Shown piece after piece: positions 23,537 through 31,369 of a DNA stretch of 44,781 nucleotides (its first letter is position 1; every line of letters begins with the position of its first letter). The translations under genes were made by a program, and so were the position numbers. The stretch lies in the NCBI GenBank assembly GCA_013286305.1, contig JABDFW010000018.1, forward strand, positions 1 to 44,781. The letters are read 5' to 3'. The notes beneath the pieces were generated by a model. It was given only the letters and a program-made list of their open reading frames with translations, was not told the origin of the DNA and made no database searches. The stretch comes from Bacteroidota bacterium (GTDB lineage Bacteria; Bacteroidota; Bacteroidia; Chitinophagales; Chitinophagaceae).

Positions 23537-25009
23537 ATGCAAAATACAGAAAGTTTTTTGGAAGAAGATCAAACACTTGACCCGCAGGATTGGAATACGA
23601 TGCGTCAGATGGGGCATCAAATGGTGGATGACATGATGGATTACATGCAGCATATACGTGAGCAACCGGTTTGGAGAAAATTCCCCGATGTTTCAAAGCA
23701 ATTTTTGCAGCAGGACGTTCCCCATGGGCCGCAGAATATCAACAGCATTTATGCGGAATTTAAAGAACATATATTACCTTATACAAAGGGCAATATTCAT
23801 CCGCGTTTTTGGGCCTGGGTACAAGGAACAGGGACTCCATTAGGAGTAATGGCGGATATGCTTGCATCGGCCATGAACCCCAACGTTACCCTTGGCGAAC
23901 ACGCCCCCATGTATGTGGATAAACAGGTTGTTGAGTGGTGCAAGCAAATAATGCATTACCCGGCCACAGCCTCAGGTATATTGGTGAGCGGCGCATCAAT
24001 GGCTAATACAACAGCGCTGGTGGTTGCAAGAAATTACCAGGCTGCGGACGCAAGAAAAAAGGGCCTTGCTTCGGTGCCGGGTAAAATGGCGATGTATTGT
24101 TCTGCTGAAACACATAGCTGTGTGATAAAAGCGGCTGAAGTAATAGGTATTGGCACAGAGGGCGTTAGAAAAATTGCTGTTACGGATAAATACGAGGTTG
24201 ATATAAATCTTTTAAAAGATGCTATTGAAAAGGATATGGCAGAAGGATATATCCCTTTTTGTGTAGTGGGTAATGCGGGAACGGTTAACACCGGCGCGAT
24301 AGATGATATAAGCGCTTTGCGGAAGATCTGCGACCAATATAATTTATGGCTGCATATTGATGGCGCTTTTGGGGCATTCGCAAAGTTTGTACCTGCATAT
24401 GCAGAAAGATTAAAAGCCATTGAAGAAGCTGATAGCATTGCGATAGACCTGCATAAGTGGATGTACATGCCTTATGAAGTTGGCTGCACACTTGTTAAGA
24501 ATGCGGAGGCACACAGGAATGCATTTTATTCCGCGCCAAATTATTTGCTCAATCATGAAAGAGGGCTTGCGGCAGGGTTGGATTCCATCCAAAATTATGG
24601 TATTGAACTTTCAAGAGGGTTTAAGGCCTTAAAAGTTTGGATGAGTATAAAAGAGCATGGGTTGGAAAAATACAGGGCGCTTATACAGCAAAATATTGCA
24701 CAGGCATTTTATACCGGCGAATTGGTTAACCAGCATGCAGAACTGGAACTACTGTGCCCGGTAAGCATGAACATTGTTTGCTACCGGTTTGTAGCGAGTA
24801 GCTTGCCAACAGAAAAATTGAATGAACTGAATAAAGAAATTGTAATGCGTTTGCAGGAAGAAGGAATTGCTTCGCCTTCATCAACCGTTTTAAACGGGAG
24901 ATATGCAATAAGGGTTGCTATTGTAAACCATCGAAGCCGTATGGAAGATTTTGAAGTTTTAATAAGGGAAACAATAAGGATAGGAAACACATTGCTCACA
25001 AACCCATAA
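23537..25009 (+). CDS. PLP-dependent decarboxylase, aromatic-L-amino-acid decarboxylase type
   Basis: A 490-residue group II amino-acid decarboxylase. Key residues: His193 in SAETHSC stacks on the cofactor, Asp275 in HIDGAFG pairs with the pyridine nitrogen, and Lys307 in DLHKWMYMPYEVGC forms the Schiff base. The N-terminal HPRFWAWVQGTGTPLGVMAD and LVSGASMANTTAL fit the tyrosine/tryptophan/DOPA decarboxylase family. The substrate is not predictable; biogenic amine formation is the family role. Monocistronic, between the type IX-secreted gene and a convergent amidohydrolase. Identification of the fold and cofactor is secure. Confidence 0.9.
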   Translation: MQNTESFLEEDQTLDPQDWNTMRQMGHQMVDDMMDYMQHIREQPVWRKFPDVSKQFLQQDVPHGPQNINSIYAEFKEHILPYTKGNIHPRFWAWVQGTGTPLGVMADMLASAMNPNVTLGEHAPMYVDKQVVEWCKQIMHYPATASGILVSGASMANTTALVVARNYQAADARKKGLASVPGKMAMYCSAETHSCVIKAAEVIGIGTEGVRKIAVTDKYEVDINLLKDAIEKDMAEGYIPFCVVGNAGTVNTGAIDDISALRKICDQYNLWLHIDGAFGAFAKFVPAYAERLKAIEEADSIAIDLHKWMYMPYEVGCTLVKNAEAHRNAFYSAPNYLLNHERGLAAGLDSIQNYGIELSRGFKALKVWMSIKEHGLEKYRALIQQNIAQAFYTGELVNQHAELELLCPVSMNIVCYRFVASSLPTEKLNELNKEIVMRLQEEGIASPSSTVLNGRYAIRVAIVNHRSRMEDFEVLIRETIRIGNTLLTNP

Positions 25010-25026
25010 AATCCTGCGAATACTAA

Positions 25027-25043
25027 TCCCGCATTGGGCGGGA
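25027..25043. repeat. Short hairpin TCCCGC-ATTGG-GCGGGA after the decarboxylase gene
   Basis: A perfect 6-bp stem with a 5-base loop lies 18 bases after the stop codon, with CGAATA words on both sides. There is no T-run, so termination is uncertain; it may be another dispersed palindrome. Confidence 0.4.
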
Positions 25044-25121
25044 CGAATATGCGGATGAGCGAGATTATAGTTATTAAGCATGCATAAAATTTAAGTGTGC
25101 CAATTTGCATACCCAATCTCT

Positions 25122-25247
25122 CAACTGTCGTCTAACAACTGTCAACTCGTGTCAGATAGCCACAATTTTGCAAGCACACAAGGCACAGAGAAAAATTTCG
25201 CTATGACGCACCGACTGTCATCTGTCAACTCCCATCTGTCAACTTTC
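25122..25247. repeat. Word arrays: CAACTGTC and CATCTGTCAACT words
   Basis: Left block 25122-25146 reads AACTGTCGTCTAACAACTGT then CAACT; right block 25213-25247 has GACTGTCATCTGTCAACT and CCATCTGTCAACT. Between them lies CACACAAGGCACAGAG, resembling the CACAAAG words of 3530-3570. The blocks run in the same direction, with no gene inside. The 238-base gap holds these and the hairpin at 25027 and nothing else I can recognise. Confidence 0.65.
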
Positions 25248-26879
25248 TTAATTCCCAAATACTTTATTTCCACCGGAATAAGTAGCCAGTACTTTGGTTT
25301 GCAATACTTCATTCCAGGGTACTTTCATCAGGTCTTTATCAAGCATAATAAAATCCGCTTTTTTGCCTATCTCAATACTGCCCACCTCATTCTCCAAAAA
25401 ATCTGCTTTTGCCGCCCAAATTGTCATACCGCGCATGGTTTCTTCCCTGCTCAACGCATTCTCCATTTGAAAACCTCCGACAGGGTAGCCCTTTGCATCA
25501 ACCCTGAAAACTGCCGCCAGGAAGGTTTTGAACGGGCTTATATCCTCCACCGGAAAGTCAGTGCCTAATGGTATCCAACCATTTTGCTGTAATAATTGTT
25601 TGTAAGCATAACCACCCTTTAAACGCTCTTTCCCCAGCCTGTCTGCTGCCCAATACATATCGCTGGTAGCATGTGTTGGCTGAACAGATGGAATGATAGA
25701 AGCTTTACCAAACAGTGCAAAATCTTCGGGATTAATGATCTGGGCATGCTCTATCCTCCATCGTTTGTCATTCTTGCCTTTCAAATATTTATTATAAACC
25801 ATAAGCATTACCCGGTTACCCGAGTCGCCAATGGCATGTGTACACATTTGAAAATCGGTGCCCGCAAGCAATTGTGCAACAGAATCGTAATGTGCTTTGC
25901 TGCTTAACAAAAAACCACTCCAGCCTTTACGGTCACTATAGGGTTGTAACAAACAGGCACCACGGCTGCCCAGCGCGCCATCTGCATATACTTTAAACCC
26001 GTGTACAAAAAGCTTATCCGTTTTATACGGGCCGCGTTTAAGGTAGTGGTCATAATTTTCTTTTGCATCACTCAGCAGTATGTACAACCGCATGTTAAGT
26101 TTTCCCTGTTGCTGAAGGGTGTCAATTACATCAATATCCTTGTAACTTAACCCACAATCCGTAATGGTGGTAAGCCCCTGTGCAAAGCAATTCTGTTGCG
26201 CCGCCGTAAGCCATTTAGCATAATCATCTTTTGATGGCGGCGGCATAACTTCGTACATAAGCCGCTCTGCATTATCAATTAAAATGCCGGTAAGTTTTCC
26301 ATTAATGGTTTCAATAGTGCCGCCTGTAAGTGTTTGGCCGGGTTTAATATTGGCCAGTTGCAGTGCTTTATCGTTCACAAGTAAGGCATGGCCATCCACT
26401 CTTTCCAATACAACAGGTGTATTAGGAAATAGCTTGTTTAGCTTTTCATTATTTGGAAATTGTTTGCCGGGAAATTTATTTTGGTCCCACCCCCTGCCCA
26501 TTATCCACGGTTCATTTGGATGGCCTGAGGTAAATTTTTGTACTCTTTCAATAACTTCATCAAAGCTGGTGCTACCAAAAAGATCAACTGCAAAAAGCGA
26601 TTGGCCATAAGCTAAAAAATGCGCGTGTGCATCAATAAAACCGGGATAGATAGTGTTGCCTTTTGCATCAACAATATTTTTTGATTCGTATGTATTTAGT
26701 AACTCATCATCTTTACCAACAGCAATAATTTTCCCATCTTTAACGGCCACTGCCTGTGCTGTGCTAAATGCACTGTCAACTGTATAAATAAGTGCATTAT
26801 GAATAATAAGGTCTGCCTGTTTTTTGGTATTACACGCCATAAAAAGGGAAAGGCAAACACAAAATGATATTGTTCGCAT
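25248..26879 (-). CDS. Amidohydrolase lipoprotein (YtcJ-like)
   Basis: A 543-residue metal-dependent hydrolase with a lipoprotein signal: the start is set at 26879, where MRTISFCVCLSLFMAC gives a lipobox ending at Cys16; a start nine codons earlier is possible. After the short beta-sandwich part (DLIIHNALIYTVDSAFSTAQ), the metal motif GFIDAHAHF is at about residue 87, and later FQMCTHAIGDSGNR and WRIEHAQII supply further metal ligands, with PLGTDFPVEDISPF near the C-terminus. Substrates of this group are mostly unknown. It is the last gene of the minus-strand run hemH, four-helix gene, hemJ, amidohydrolase, 43 bases after hemJ. Confidence 0.87.
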   Translation of the reverse strand: MRTISFCVCLSLFMACNTKKQADLIIHNALIYTVDSAFSTAQAVAVKDGKIIAVGKDDELLNTYESKNIVDAKGNTIYPGFIDAHAHFLAYGQSLFAVDLFGSTSFDEVIERVQKFTSGHPNEPWIMGRGWDQNKFPGKQFPNNEKLNKLFPNTPVVLERVDGHALLVNDKALQLANIKPGQTLTGGTIETINGKLTGILIDNAERLMYEVMPPPSKDDYAKWLTAAQQNCFAQGLTTITDCGLSYKDIDVIDTLQQQGKLNMRLYILLSDAKENYDHYLKRGPYKTDKLFVHGFKVYADGALGSRGACLLQPYSDRKGWSGFLLSSKAHYDSVAQLLAGTDFQMCTHAIGDSGNRVMLMVYNKYLKGKNDKRWRIEHAQIINPEDFALFGKASIIPSVQPTHATSDMYWAADRLGKERLKGGYAYKQLLQQNGWIPLGTDFPVEDISPFKTFLAAVFRVDAKGYPVGGFQMENALSREETMRGMTIWAAKADFLENEVGSIEIGKKADFIMLDKDLMKVPWNEVLQTKVLATYSGGNKVFGN

Positions 26880-26922
26880 ACTATGCCCGGTTAATTTAAA
26901 AAGCAAGTTATAAAATGAATCA

Positions 26923-27459
26923 TTATTCTTTGTTGCGGATTCTTTTATAGATTCTTATGGCAATCATCAATAAAATAATTAATCCAATCAATCCAACCAA
27001 TCCCCAAACAAAACTCAGGCTGTCTTTTACGGTCGCCAGCATTACAATAGCTATAAGAAAAACTGTTGACACCTCGTTCCATAAACGTAATTGCTGGGAA
27101 CTGTATTTGAATATACCATTAAGCTGTTGTTTAAATATACGGTGAAGTGAAAAGAAATAAAGGTAGAGGAATAAAACAAAAACCAGTTTTATCAAAAGCC
27201 AGTTTGGTAATGCAAAATTGTATTTAGCATACCAAACAACAGGGCCAAGTATTAAGGTAATAATTGCAGAAGGGATGGTAATAACGTACCATAACCTTCT
27301 CATCATTATTGCAAATTGCCCATGCAATATCTCTTTTGTTTTTTCGTCTTTTCCATTGGCCTCGGTATTATAAATAAACAGCCTTGGCATATAAAACATC
27401 CCGGCAAACCAGGTAACAATAAAAATGATATGAACTGCAATAAGGTAATCGTAATACAT
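26923..27459 (-). CDS. hemJ: Protoporphyrinogen IX oxidase HemJ
   Basis: Membrane enzyme (UPF0093/CopD-like) that oxidises protoporphyrinogen IX to protoporphyrin IX, the step before iron insertion. The N-terminus carries the conserved His10 and the block WFAGMFYMPRLFIY (17-30), followed by MRRLWYVITIPSAIITLILG and LIKLVFVLFLYLYFFSLHRI; four or five membrane helices fit the 178-residue length. Context is strong: ferrochelatase lies upstream on the same strand and the rest of the heme pathway lies across the divergent promoter. The start codon directly abuts a repeat array at 27463. The four-helix-bundle element separates it from hemH. Confidence 0.9.
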   Translation of the reverse strand: MYYDYLIAVHIIFIVTWFAGMFYMPRLFIYNTEANGKDEKTKEILHGQFAIMMRRLWYVITIPSAIITLILGPVVWYAKYNFALPNWLLIKLVFVLFLYLYFFSLHRIFKQQLNGIFKYSSQQLRLWNEVSTVFLIAIVMLATVKDSLSFVWGLVGLIGLIILLMIAIRIYKRIRNKE

Positions 27460-27462
27460 AAA

Positions 27463-27500
27463 GTGAAACGTGAAAGGTGAAACGACAAACGTGAGAATTT
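27463..27500 (+). repeat. Left word array, GTGAAACG type, beside hemJ
   Basis: Words GTGAAACGTGAAAGGTGAAA then CGACAAACGTGAGAATTT. The inner block GTGAAA-g-GTGAAACGACAAACGTGA matches the reverse complement of 27933-27965 with one difference over about 23 bases. It lies 3 bases upstream of the hemJ start codon and 19 bases past the four-helix gene stop. Confidence 0.85.
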
Positions 27501-27518
27501 GCCGCTTTTTTGAAATGA

Positions 27519-27872
27519 TTAAACTTCTATCATTTTTGAAAGCATTGCAAAACTTCTGTTTAGCAAAGATCCTAAATGTTCAAGTTTGTCAACTGATAAA
27601 TATTCAAGATCAACCGCAGTTTCCAATGCTGCATCTATTTCAACTACTGAGCCTCTTGATATTTCAAGGAACCTTTTTCTTTCTGTTATAGATTTTCTTG
27701 TTGATCCTTCTGCAAGGTTAAGTTTAACTGATAAAGCGGCCCTTCGGATTTGAGGAATCATATTAAATCTCTCTTCCTGGGGAAGCAGCAATGATATTTT
27801 ATAGGCCTCTTTTATCATTTCTCCTGCTACTTTATAAACATCAAGCTTTTTGTGTTTTAAGGGGATGAACAT
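27519..27872 (-). CDS. Four-helix-bundle protein (23S rRNA intervening-sequence/S23 family), copy 2
   Basis: A 117-residue member of the same family as the gene at 1285. Shared landmarks are HKKLDVYKVAGEMIKEAY (helix 1), LLPQEERFNMIPQIRRAALS, the NLAEGSTR turn, and FLEISRGSVVEIDAALETAV, followed by YLSVDKLEHLGSLLNR. Identity with copy 1 is limited to family positions, so the two are distant relatives, not a recent duplication. Function unknown; a small nucleic-acid-binding role is the family-level guess. It is co-directional with hemH and hemJ and flanked by complementary word arrays. The ATG at 27872 is used because helix 1 follows closely. Confidence 0.87.
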   Translation of the reverse strand: MFIPLKHKKLDVYKVAGEMIKEAYKISLLLPQEERFNMIPQIRRAALSVKLNLAEGSTRKSITERKRFLEISRGSVVEIDAALETAVDLEYLSVDKLEHLGSLLNRSFAMLSKMIEV

Positions 27873-27932
27873 AGATAATTAAGTTTATGTTATGTAAGAT
27901 ACCTAAATCAACTAATTTATTTCAATTTTTCG

Positions 27933-27965
27933 CGTCGTTTCACGTTTGTCGTTTCACGTTTCACG
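27933..27965 (-). repeat. Right word array, inverted GTGAAACG type, overlapping the hemH stop
   Basis: CGTCGTTTCACGTTTGTCG then TTTCACGTTTCACG is the reverse complement of the left array at 27463-27500. The hemH stop (27954-27956) and its last residues NRET are encoded within it. Confidence 0.85.
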
Positions 27966-28973
27966 ATTCTTTATCAGTTCCCCCACTGCCTTCACCCACA
28001 AAGGCTGCACATTCATACACGGTATCATAGTATAACTTTCGCCGCCTGCCTCCATAAATGTTTCTTTTCCTCTTTCAGCAATTTCTTCCAGGGTTTCCAA
28101 ACAGTCGCTAACAAATGCCGGGCATAAGATCAGTAATTTTTTTACACCTTCTTTTGGCAACTGCTCCAGCCTAATGTCAGTAAAAGGTTCCAGCCATCCC
28201 TTTCCTAAGCGCGATTGAAAAGAAATGCTGAATTTATCTTTTGGCAGCCCTAATTTTTCTGTTACTAATGCAGTGGTTGTAAATACCTGGTACCGGTAAC
28301 AGGTTGCATGCGCAGGCGATGCAATATTGCAGCAATTTTCAATTTGCAAACAGTGGCTTTTGGTGGGGTCGCTTTTTTTAAGATGCCTGCCCGGTATTCC
28401 GTGATAGCTGAAAAGTATTTGGTCATACTCCTGTTCAAGATATGGTTTCATACTTTCAGCGAGTGCATTAATATATAAAGGGTTATCATAAAAAGGTTCG
28501 ATTATTTTTAACCTGAAAGTATATTTATATTTTTTGTGAACCTCCTTCATGTATTCGACAGCCGTTTCAAAACTGCTCATGGCATAGTGGGGGTATAATG
28601 GAAAGATGATCACCTCGTCAATATCGGGATTTGATGCAAGCAATTTATCGTAAGAAACTTTAGGTGAGGGGTTGCCGTAGCGCATGGCAAGCTCAACAGG
28701 CATATCGAGTTGTTGTTGAACAGCTTTTTGCAGCTGCCTTGATATTTCAACAAGTGGTGAACCCTCATCCCACCAAATGGTACGGTACGCTGCCGCAGAT
28801 TTTGCAGCACGAAAAGGTACAATAATGCCTCTGACTAATAATGCCCGGCGAATAAAAGGCAGGTCGATCACCCTTTCATCCATTAAAAACTCATTAAGAT
28901 ATTTTCTAACATCCCTAACCGCAGTAGAATCCGGCGAGCCTAAATTTGCAAGAACAACGCCTGTTTTAGCCAT
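27954..28973 (-). CDS. hemH: Ferrochelatase
   Basis: Inserts ferrous iron into protoporphyrin IX, the last step of protoheme synthesis. The start is set at 28973, where MAKTGVVLANLGSPDS matches the family N-terminus; a longer open frame upstream is not needed. Motifs: FLMDERVIDLP, GSPLVEISRQLQ, FPLYPHYAMSSFETAV, the active-site SYHGIPGRHL with its His, FSISFQSRLGKGWLEPFTD, and PAFVSDCLETLEEI with the catalytic Glu. Length 339, normal. The end NRET-stop is formed by the word array at 27933-27965. First gene of the minus-strand unit with hemJ, divergent from hemA. Confidence 0.95.
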   Translation of the reverse strand: MAKTGVVLANLGSPDSTAVRDVRKYLNEFLMDERVIDLPFIRRALLVRGIIVPFRAAKSAAAYRTIWWDEGSPLVEISRQLQKAVQQQLDMPVELAMRYGNPSPKVSYDKLLASNPDIDEVIIFPLYPHYAMSSFETAVEYMKEVHKKYKYTFRLKIIEPFYDNPLYINALAESMKPYLEQEYDQILFSYHGIPGRHLKKSDPTKSHCLQIENCCNIASPAHATCYRYQVFTTTALVTEKLGLPKDKFSISFQSRLGKGWLEPFTDIRLEQLPKEGVKKLLILCPAFVSDCLETLEEIAERGKETFMEAGGESYTMIPCMNVQPLWVKAVGELIKNRET

Positions 28974-28991
28974 TTGCCATTTTAGTTTGCG

Positions 28992-28999
28992 CAAAATTA
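28992..28999 (-). promoter_or_regulatory. Bacteroidota -7 element TAATTTTG upstream of hemH
   Basis: The minus-strand TAATTTTG fits TAnnTTTG, 19 bases before the chosen hemH start. It faces the hemA promoter across the 188-base divergent region; no operator-like palindrome stands out in between. Confidence 0.4.
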
Positions 29000-29125
29000 C
29001 CTGCATTATTGTTTTGAAATAAATTTTAATTAAGTATTGGCAAGTAAAACGAGCCGTACTAAAAACATGACAAATAAATGACAGAGGGATGACGATAATC
29101 ATCTTTTTAAGAAATCGCGTACGGT

Positions 29126-29133
29126 TACCTTTG
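29126..29133 (+). promoter_or_regulatory. Bacteroidota -7 element TACCTTTG upstream of hemA
   Basis: TACCTTTG followed by TCGCG is an exact match, 28 bases before the hemA ATG. It is the likely promoter of the hemA-hemC-hemD-hemE-hemF-hemB run. The -33 position reads CTTTTTAAG, a weak match. Confidence 0.5.
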
Positions 29134-29161
29134 TCGCGTTCCACTCAATAGGATAAGTAAC

Positions 29162-30382
29162 ATGGACCTGAATCAATTTTTTATAGCAGGGATAAATTAC
29201 AAAAAGACTGATGCTTCGGCAAGGGGGCAATTTGCTATTAACCAGGATCAATATAATTCATTAATACAAAAAGCAGGCGGTTTTGGGATAACAGAATTTT
29301 TTGTATTAAGCACCTGTAACCGCACAGAAATTTATGGCCTGGCAAACAGGGCAAAGGATCTTGTACATTTATTATGCAGTGAAACCACAGGGCAGGAAGA
29401 AACATTTAACCGACTTTCTTATATTAAAAATGGCAGTGCTGCAGTTGAACATTTATTTTCAGTTGCTGCCGGGTTAGATTCACAAATTCTTGGTGATTAC
29501 GAAATTGTAGGCCAGATAAAACAAGCTTCACGCATTGCAAAACAGGGAGGCTTTATCGGCACATTTCTGGAAAGGTTACTTAACTGCGTTTTACAATCTT
29601 CCAAAGCAATTAAAAGCCAAACACAATTAAGCGGCGGTACGGTATCTGTTTCTTTTGCTGCCATACAATTTTTAAAAGAGCAGGTTGCTGACATAAAAAA
29701 TAAAAAAATATTATTGCTTGGTGCCGGCAAAATAGGAAGCAATACCTGCAAAAACCTGGTTGATTATTTAGAAACCCGTAATGTTACCGTTATTAACCGT
29801 ACCGATGACAAAGCACAAGAACTTGCAAGCGAATTGCAACTTAACACAGCCTCGTACGAAGATCTTGATGAGCAAGTTAAACAGGCAGACATCATTATAG
29901 TGGCAACCAATGCTGCTGAACCTGTAATTACAAAAGCAAGCCTTTTTAATGCCGGCAAAAAAATTCTCATTGACCTTTCTATCCCCAATAATATAGAGCC
30001 GTCTGCAAAGGAGTTAACTAATATTACCCTTGTGAACGTGGATGACCTTTCAATAATCAATGATAAAACGCTGCAAAAACGCCTCGCCGAAGTGCCAAAA
30101 GCAAAAGAAATAATAACTGAGCACATGCAGGAATTTACAGCATGGCATCGTTTGCGTAAAAATGTTCCTGTATTAAAAGCAGTAAAAGAAAAACTGAACA
30201 ATATTCATAAATGCCCCTTCTTTCAGTCTGTATATCCATCAGTAACCCAGCTTTCGTATGTTCATGAGGAAAGCGTTCAAAAGATCATCAATAATATGGC
30301 GGTAAAAATGCGCCATCAGCACCAGCCCGGCTGTAATTATATTGAAGCTATCAATGACTTTATTACCGCCCATGTTAATTAA
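29162..30382 (+). CDS. hemA: Glutamyl-tRNA reductase
   Basis: First committed enzyme of C5-route heme synthesis: reduces Glu-tRNA to glutamate-1-semialdehyde with NADPH. The catalytic Cys52 sits in STCNRTEIYG, GLDSQILGDYEIVGQIK is the next family block, and the NADPH domain shows KKILLLGAGKIG near residues 180-191. The dimerisation domain follows at the C-terminus. 406 residues, normal. It heads the plus-strand heme unit, and hemC starts 9 bases after its stop. The enzyme is often feedback-controlled by heme, but no sequence-level control element is visible beyond the -7 promoter box. Confidence 0.95.
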   Translation: MDLNQFFIAGINYKKTDASARGQFAINQDQYNSLIQKAGGFGITEFFVLSTCNRTEIYGLANRAKDLVHLLCSETTGQEETFNRLSYIKNGSAAVEHLFSVAAGLDSQILGDYEIVGQIKQASRIAKQGGFIGTFLERLLNCVLQSSKAIKSQTQLSGGTVSVSFAAIQFLKEQVADIKNKKILLLGAGKIGSNTCKNLVDYLETRNVTVINRTDDKAQELASELQLNTASYEDLDEQVKQADIIIVATNAAEPVITKASLFNAGKKILIDLSIPNNIEPSAKELTNITLVNVDDLSIINDKTLQKRLAEVPKAKEIITEHMQEFTAWHRLRKNVPVLKAVKEKLNNIHKCPFFQSVYPSVTQLSYVHEESVQKIINNMAVKMRHQHQPGCNYIEAINDFITAHVN

Positions 30383-30391
30383 TTTTGCCTG

Positions 30392-31369
30392 ATGGACAAA
30401 GTTTTAAAGATAGGCACCCGCGACAGCCAGTTGGCTGTGTGGCAGGCAACGCTGGTAAAAGACGAACTTGCAAAACACGGTATTAGCAGCGAGCTTGAAT
30501 ATATTAAAAGTGACGGTGATATTGACCTTATTACCCCTATTTACGCAATGAATGTTCAGGGCGTTTTTACCAAAACGCTGGATGCTGCACTATTAAGTAA
30601 ACGGATAGATATTGCAGTACATTCAATGAAGGATGTGCCTACACAACTTGCGGTAGGTATTGTACAGGCTGCAGTATTAAAAAGAGCATCATATAAAGAT
30701 ATATTGGTTTTTAAAGATAGCGCTGTGGTTGAAAGGTGGAAGCTGAGTGAACCTTCTCTTAATCCCCCTTTAGGGGATAGGGGTACGGGTACCATTGCTA
30801 CCAGCAGCATCCGCAGAAAAGCACAATGGCTGCACCGGTATCCAAACCATAGCATAGAAAACCTGAGGGGTAATGTAAATACGCGGCTTAGAAAGGTGGC
30901 AGAAAGTAATTGGGATGGCGCTATTTTTGCCGCAGCAGGATTGGAACGTATTCATCTTCGCCCGGAAAAAAGTATTGAATTGAACTGGATGCTTCCTGCA
31001 CCCGCGCAAGGCGCAATTATGATTGTTTGCAGGGAAGATGATGACAAATCAAAAGAAATGTGCAGTGTGCTGAATGATAAGGGTACTGCTTTATGCACAA
31101 AACTGGAAAGAGATTTTTTGAAAACATTGCTTGGCGGATGTTCAACGCCGGTGAGTGCATTAGCTGAGATAAAAGATAATGTATTAAGTTTTAGGGGCAG
31201 CATTTTCTCCATTGACGGAAAAGAGAAAGCAGCAATAGAGAAAAATATTATCCTCGATGAAGGAAACAGCGATTTTGATAAAATAAATTTTGGGGTTGAA
31301 TGCGCTAACAGCGTTTTACAGAACGGAGGCGCTAATATTGCACAAAAAATCCGTGATGCCGCAAAATAA
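30392..31369 (+). CDS. hemC: Hydroxymethylbilane synthase (porphobilinogen deaminase) with repeat-derived insertion
   Basis: Polymerises four porphobilinogen units to hydroxymethylbilane on a dipyrromethane cofactor. Motifs: IGTRDSQLAVWQA at the start, DIAVHSMKDVPTQL, TSSIRRKAQWLHRYP, NLRGNVNTRL, and LGGCSTPVSA with cofactor Cys250. Residues about 118-132 contain LNPPLGDRG, encoded by a GC-rich palindromic repeat (30761-30790), just before the conserved TIATSSIRRKAQ block; relatives normally have a shorter loop here. The frame is intact, so the protein is probably active with an enlarged surface loop. The gene overlaps hemD by 14 bases. Confidence 0.94.
   Translation: MDKVLKIGTRDSQLAVWQATLVKDELAKHGISSELEYIKSDGDIDLITPIYAMNVQGVFTKTLDAALLSKRIDIAVHSMKDVPTQLAVGIVQAAVLKRASYKDILVFKDSAVVERWKLSEPSLNPPLGDRGTGTIATSSIRRKAQWLHRYPNHSIENLRGNVNTRLRKVAESNWDGAIFAAAGLERIHLRPEKSIELNWMLPAPAQGAIMIVCREDDDKSKEMCSVLNDKGTALCTKLERDFLKTLLGGCSTPVSALAEIKDNVLSFRGSIFSIDGKEKAAIEKNIILDEGNSDFDKINFGVECANSVLQNGGANIAQKIRDAAK
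30761..30790. repeat. GC-rich palindromic repeat inside hemC
   Basis: AATCCCCCTTTAGGGGATAG then GGGTACGGGT contains the CCCCTTTAGGGG palindrome of the dispersed GC-rich class. It is in frame and encodes NPPLGDRGTG. Confidence 0.65.

Larger units (their letters stand above)
27463..27965 (-). other. Candidate intervening element: four-helix-bundle gene between inverted word arrays, lodged in the hemH-hemJ operon
   Basis: A 503-base unit: array (27463-27500), four-helix-bundle gene on the minus strand (27519-27872), inverted array (27933-27965). The design equals that at 1178-1773, but the words are unrelated. It fits exactly between hemH and hemJ without breaking either frame; the hemH stop codon lies in the array. 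The inverted arrays are seen directly; the idea that this is a mobile or RNA-processed unit is inference. Confidence 0.6.

Noticed and set aside
28974-29144. 57-codon N-terminal extension of ferrochelatase
   Set aside because: The family N-terminus is at MAKTGVVLANLG (28973), a TAATTTTG element lies just upstream of it, and the extension would overlap the divergent promoter region.
31290-31355. Longer hemD start inside hemC
   Set aside because: The extra codons overlap hemC further and match nothing; the ATG at 31356 fits the usual short overlap.
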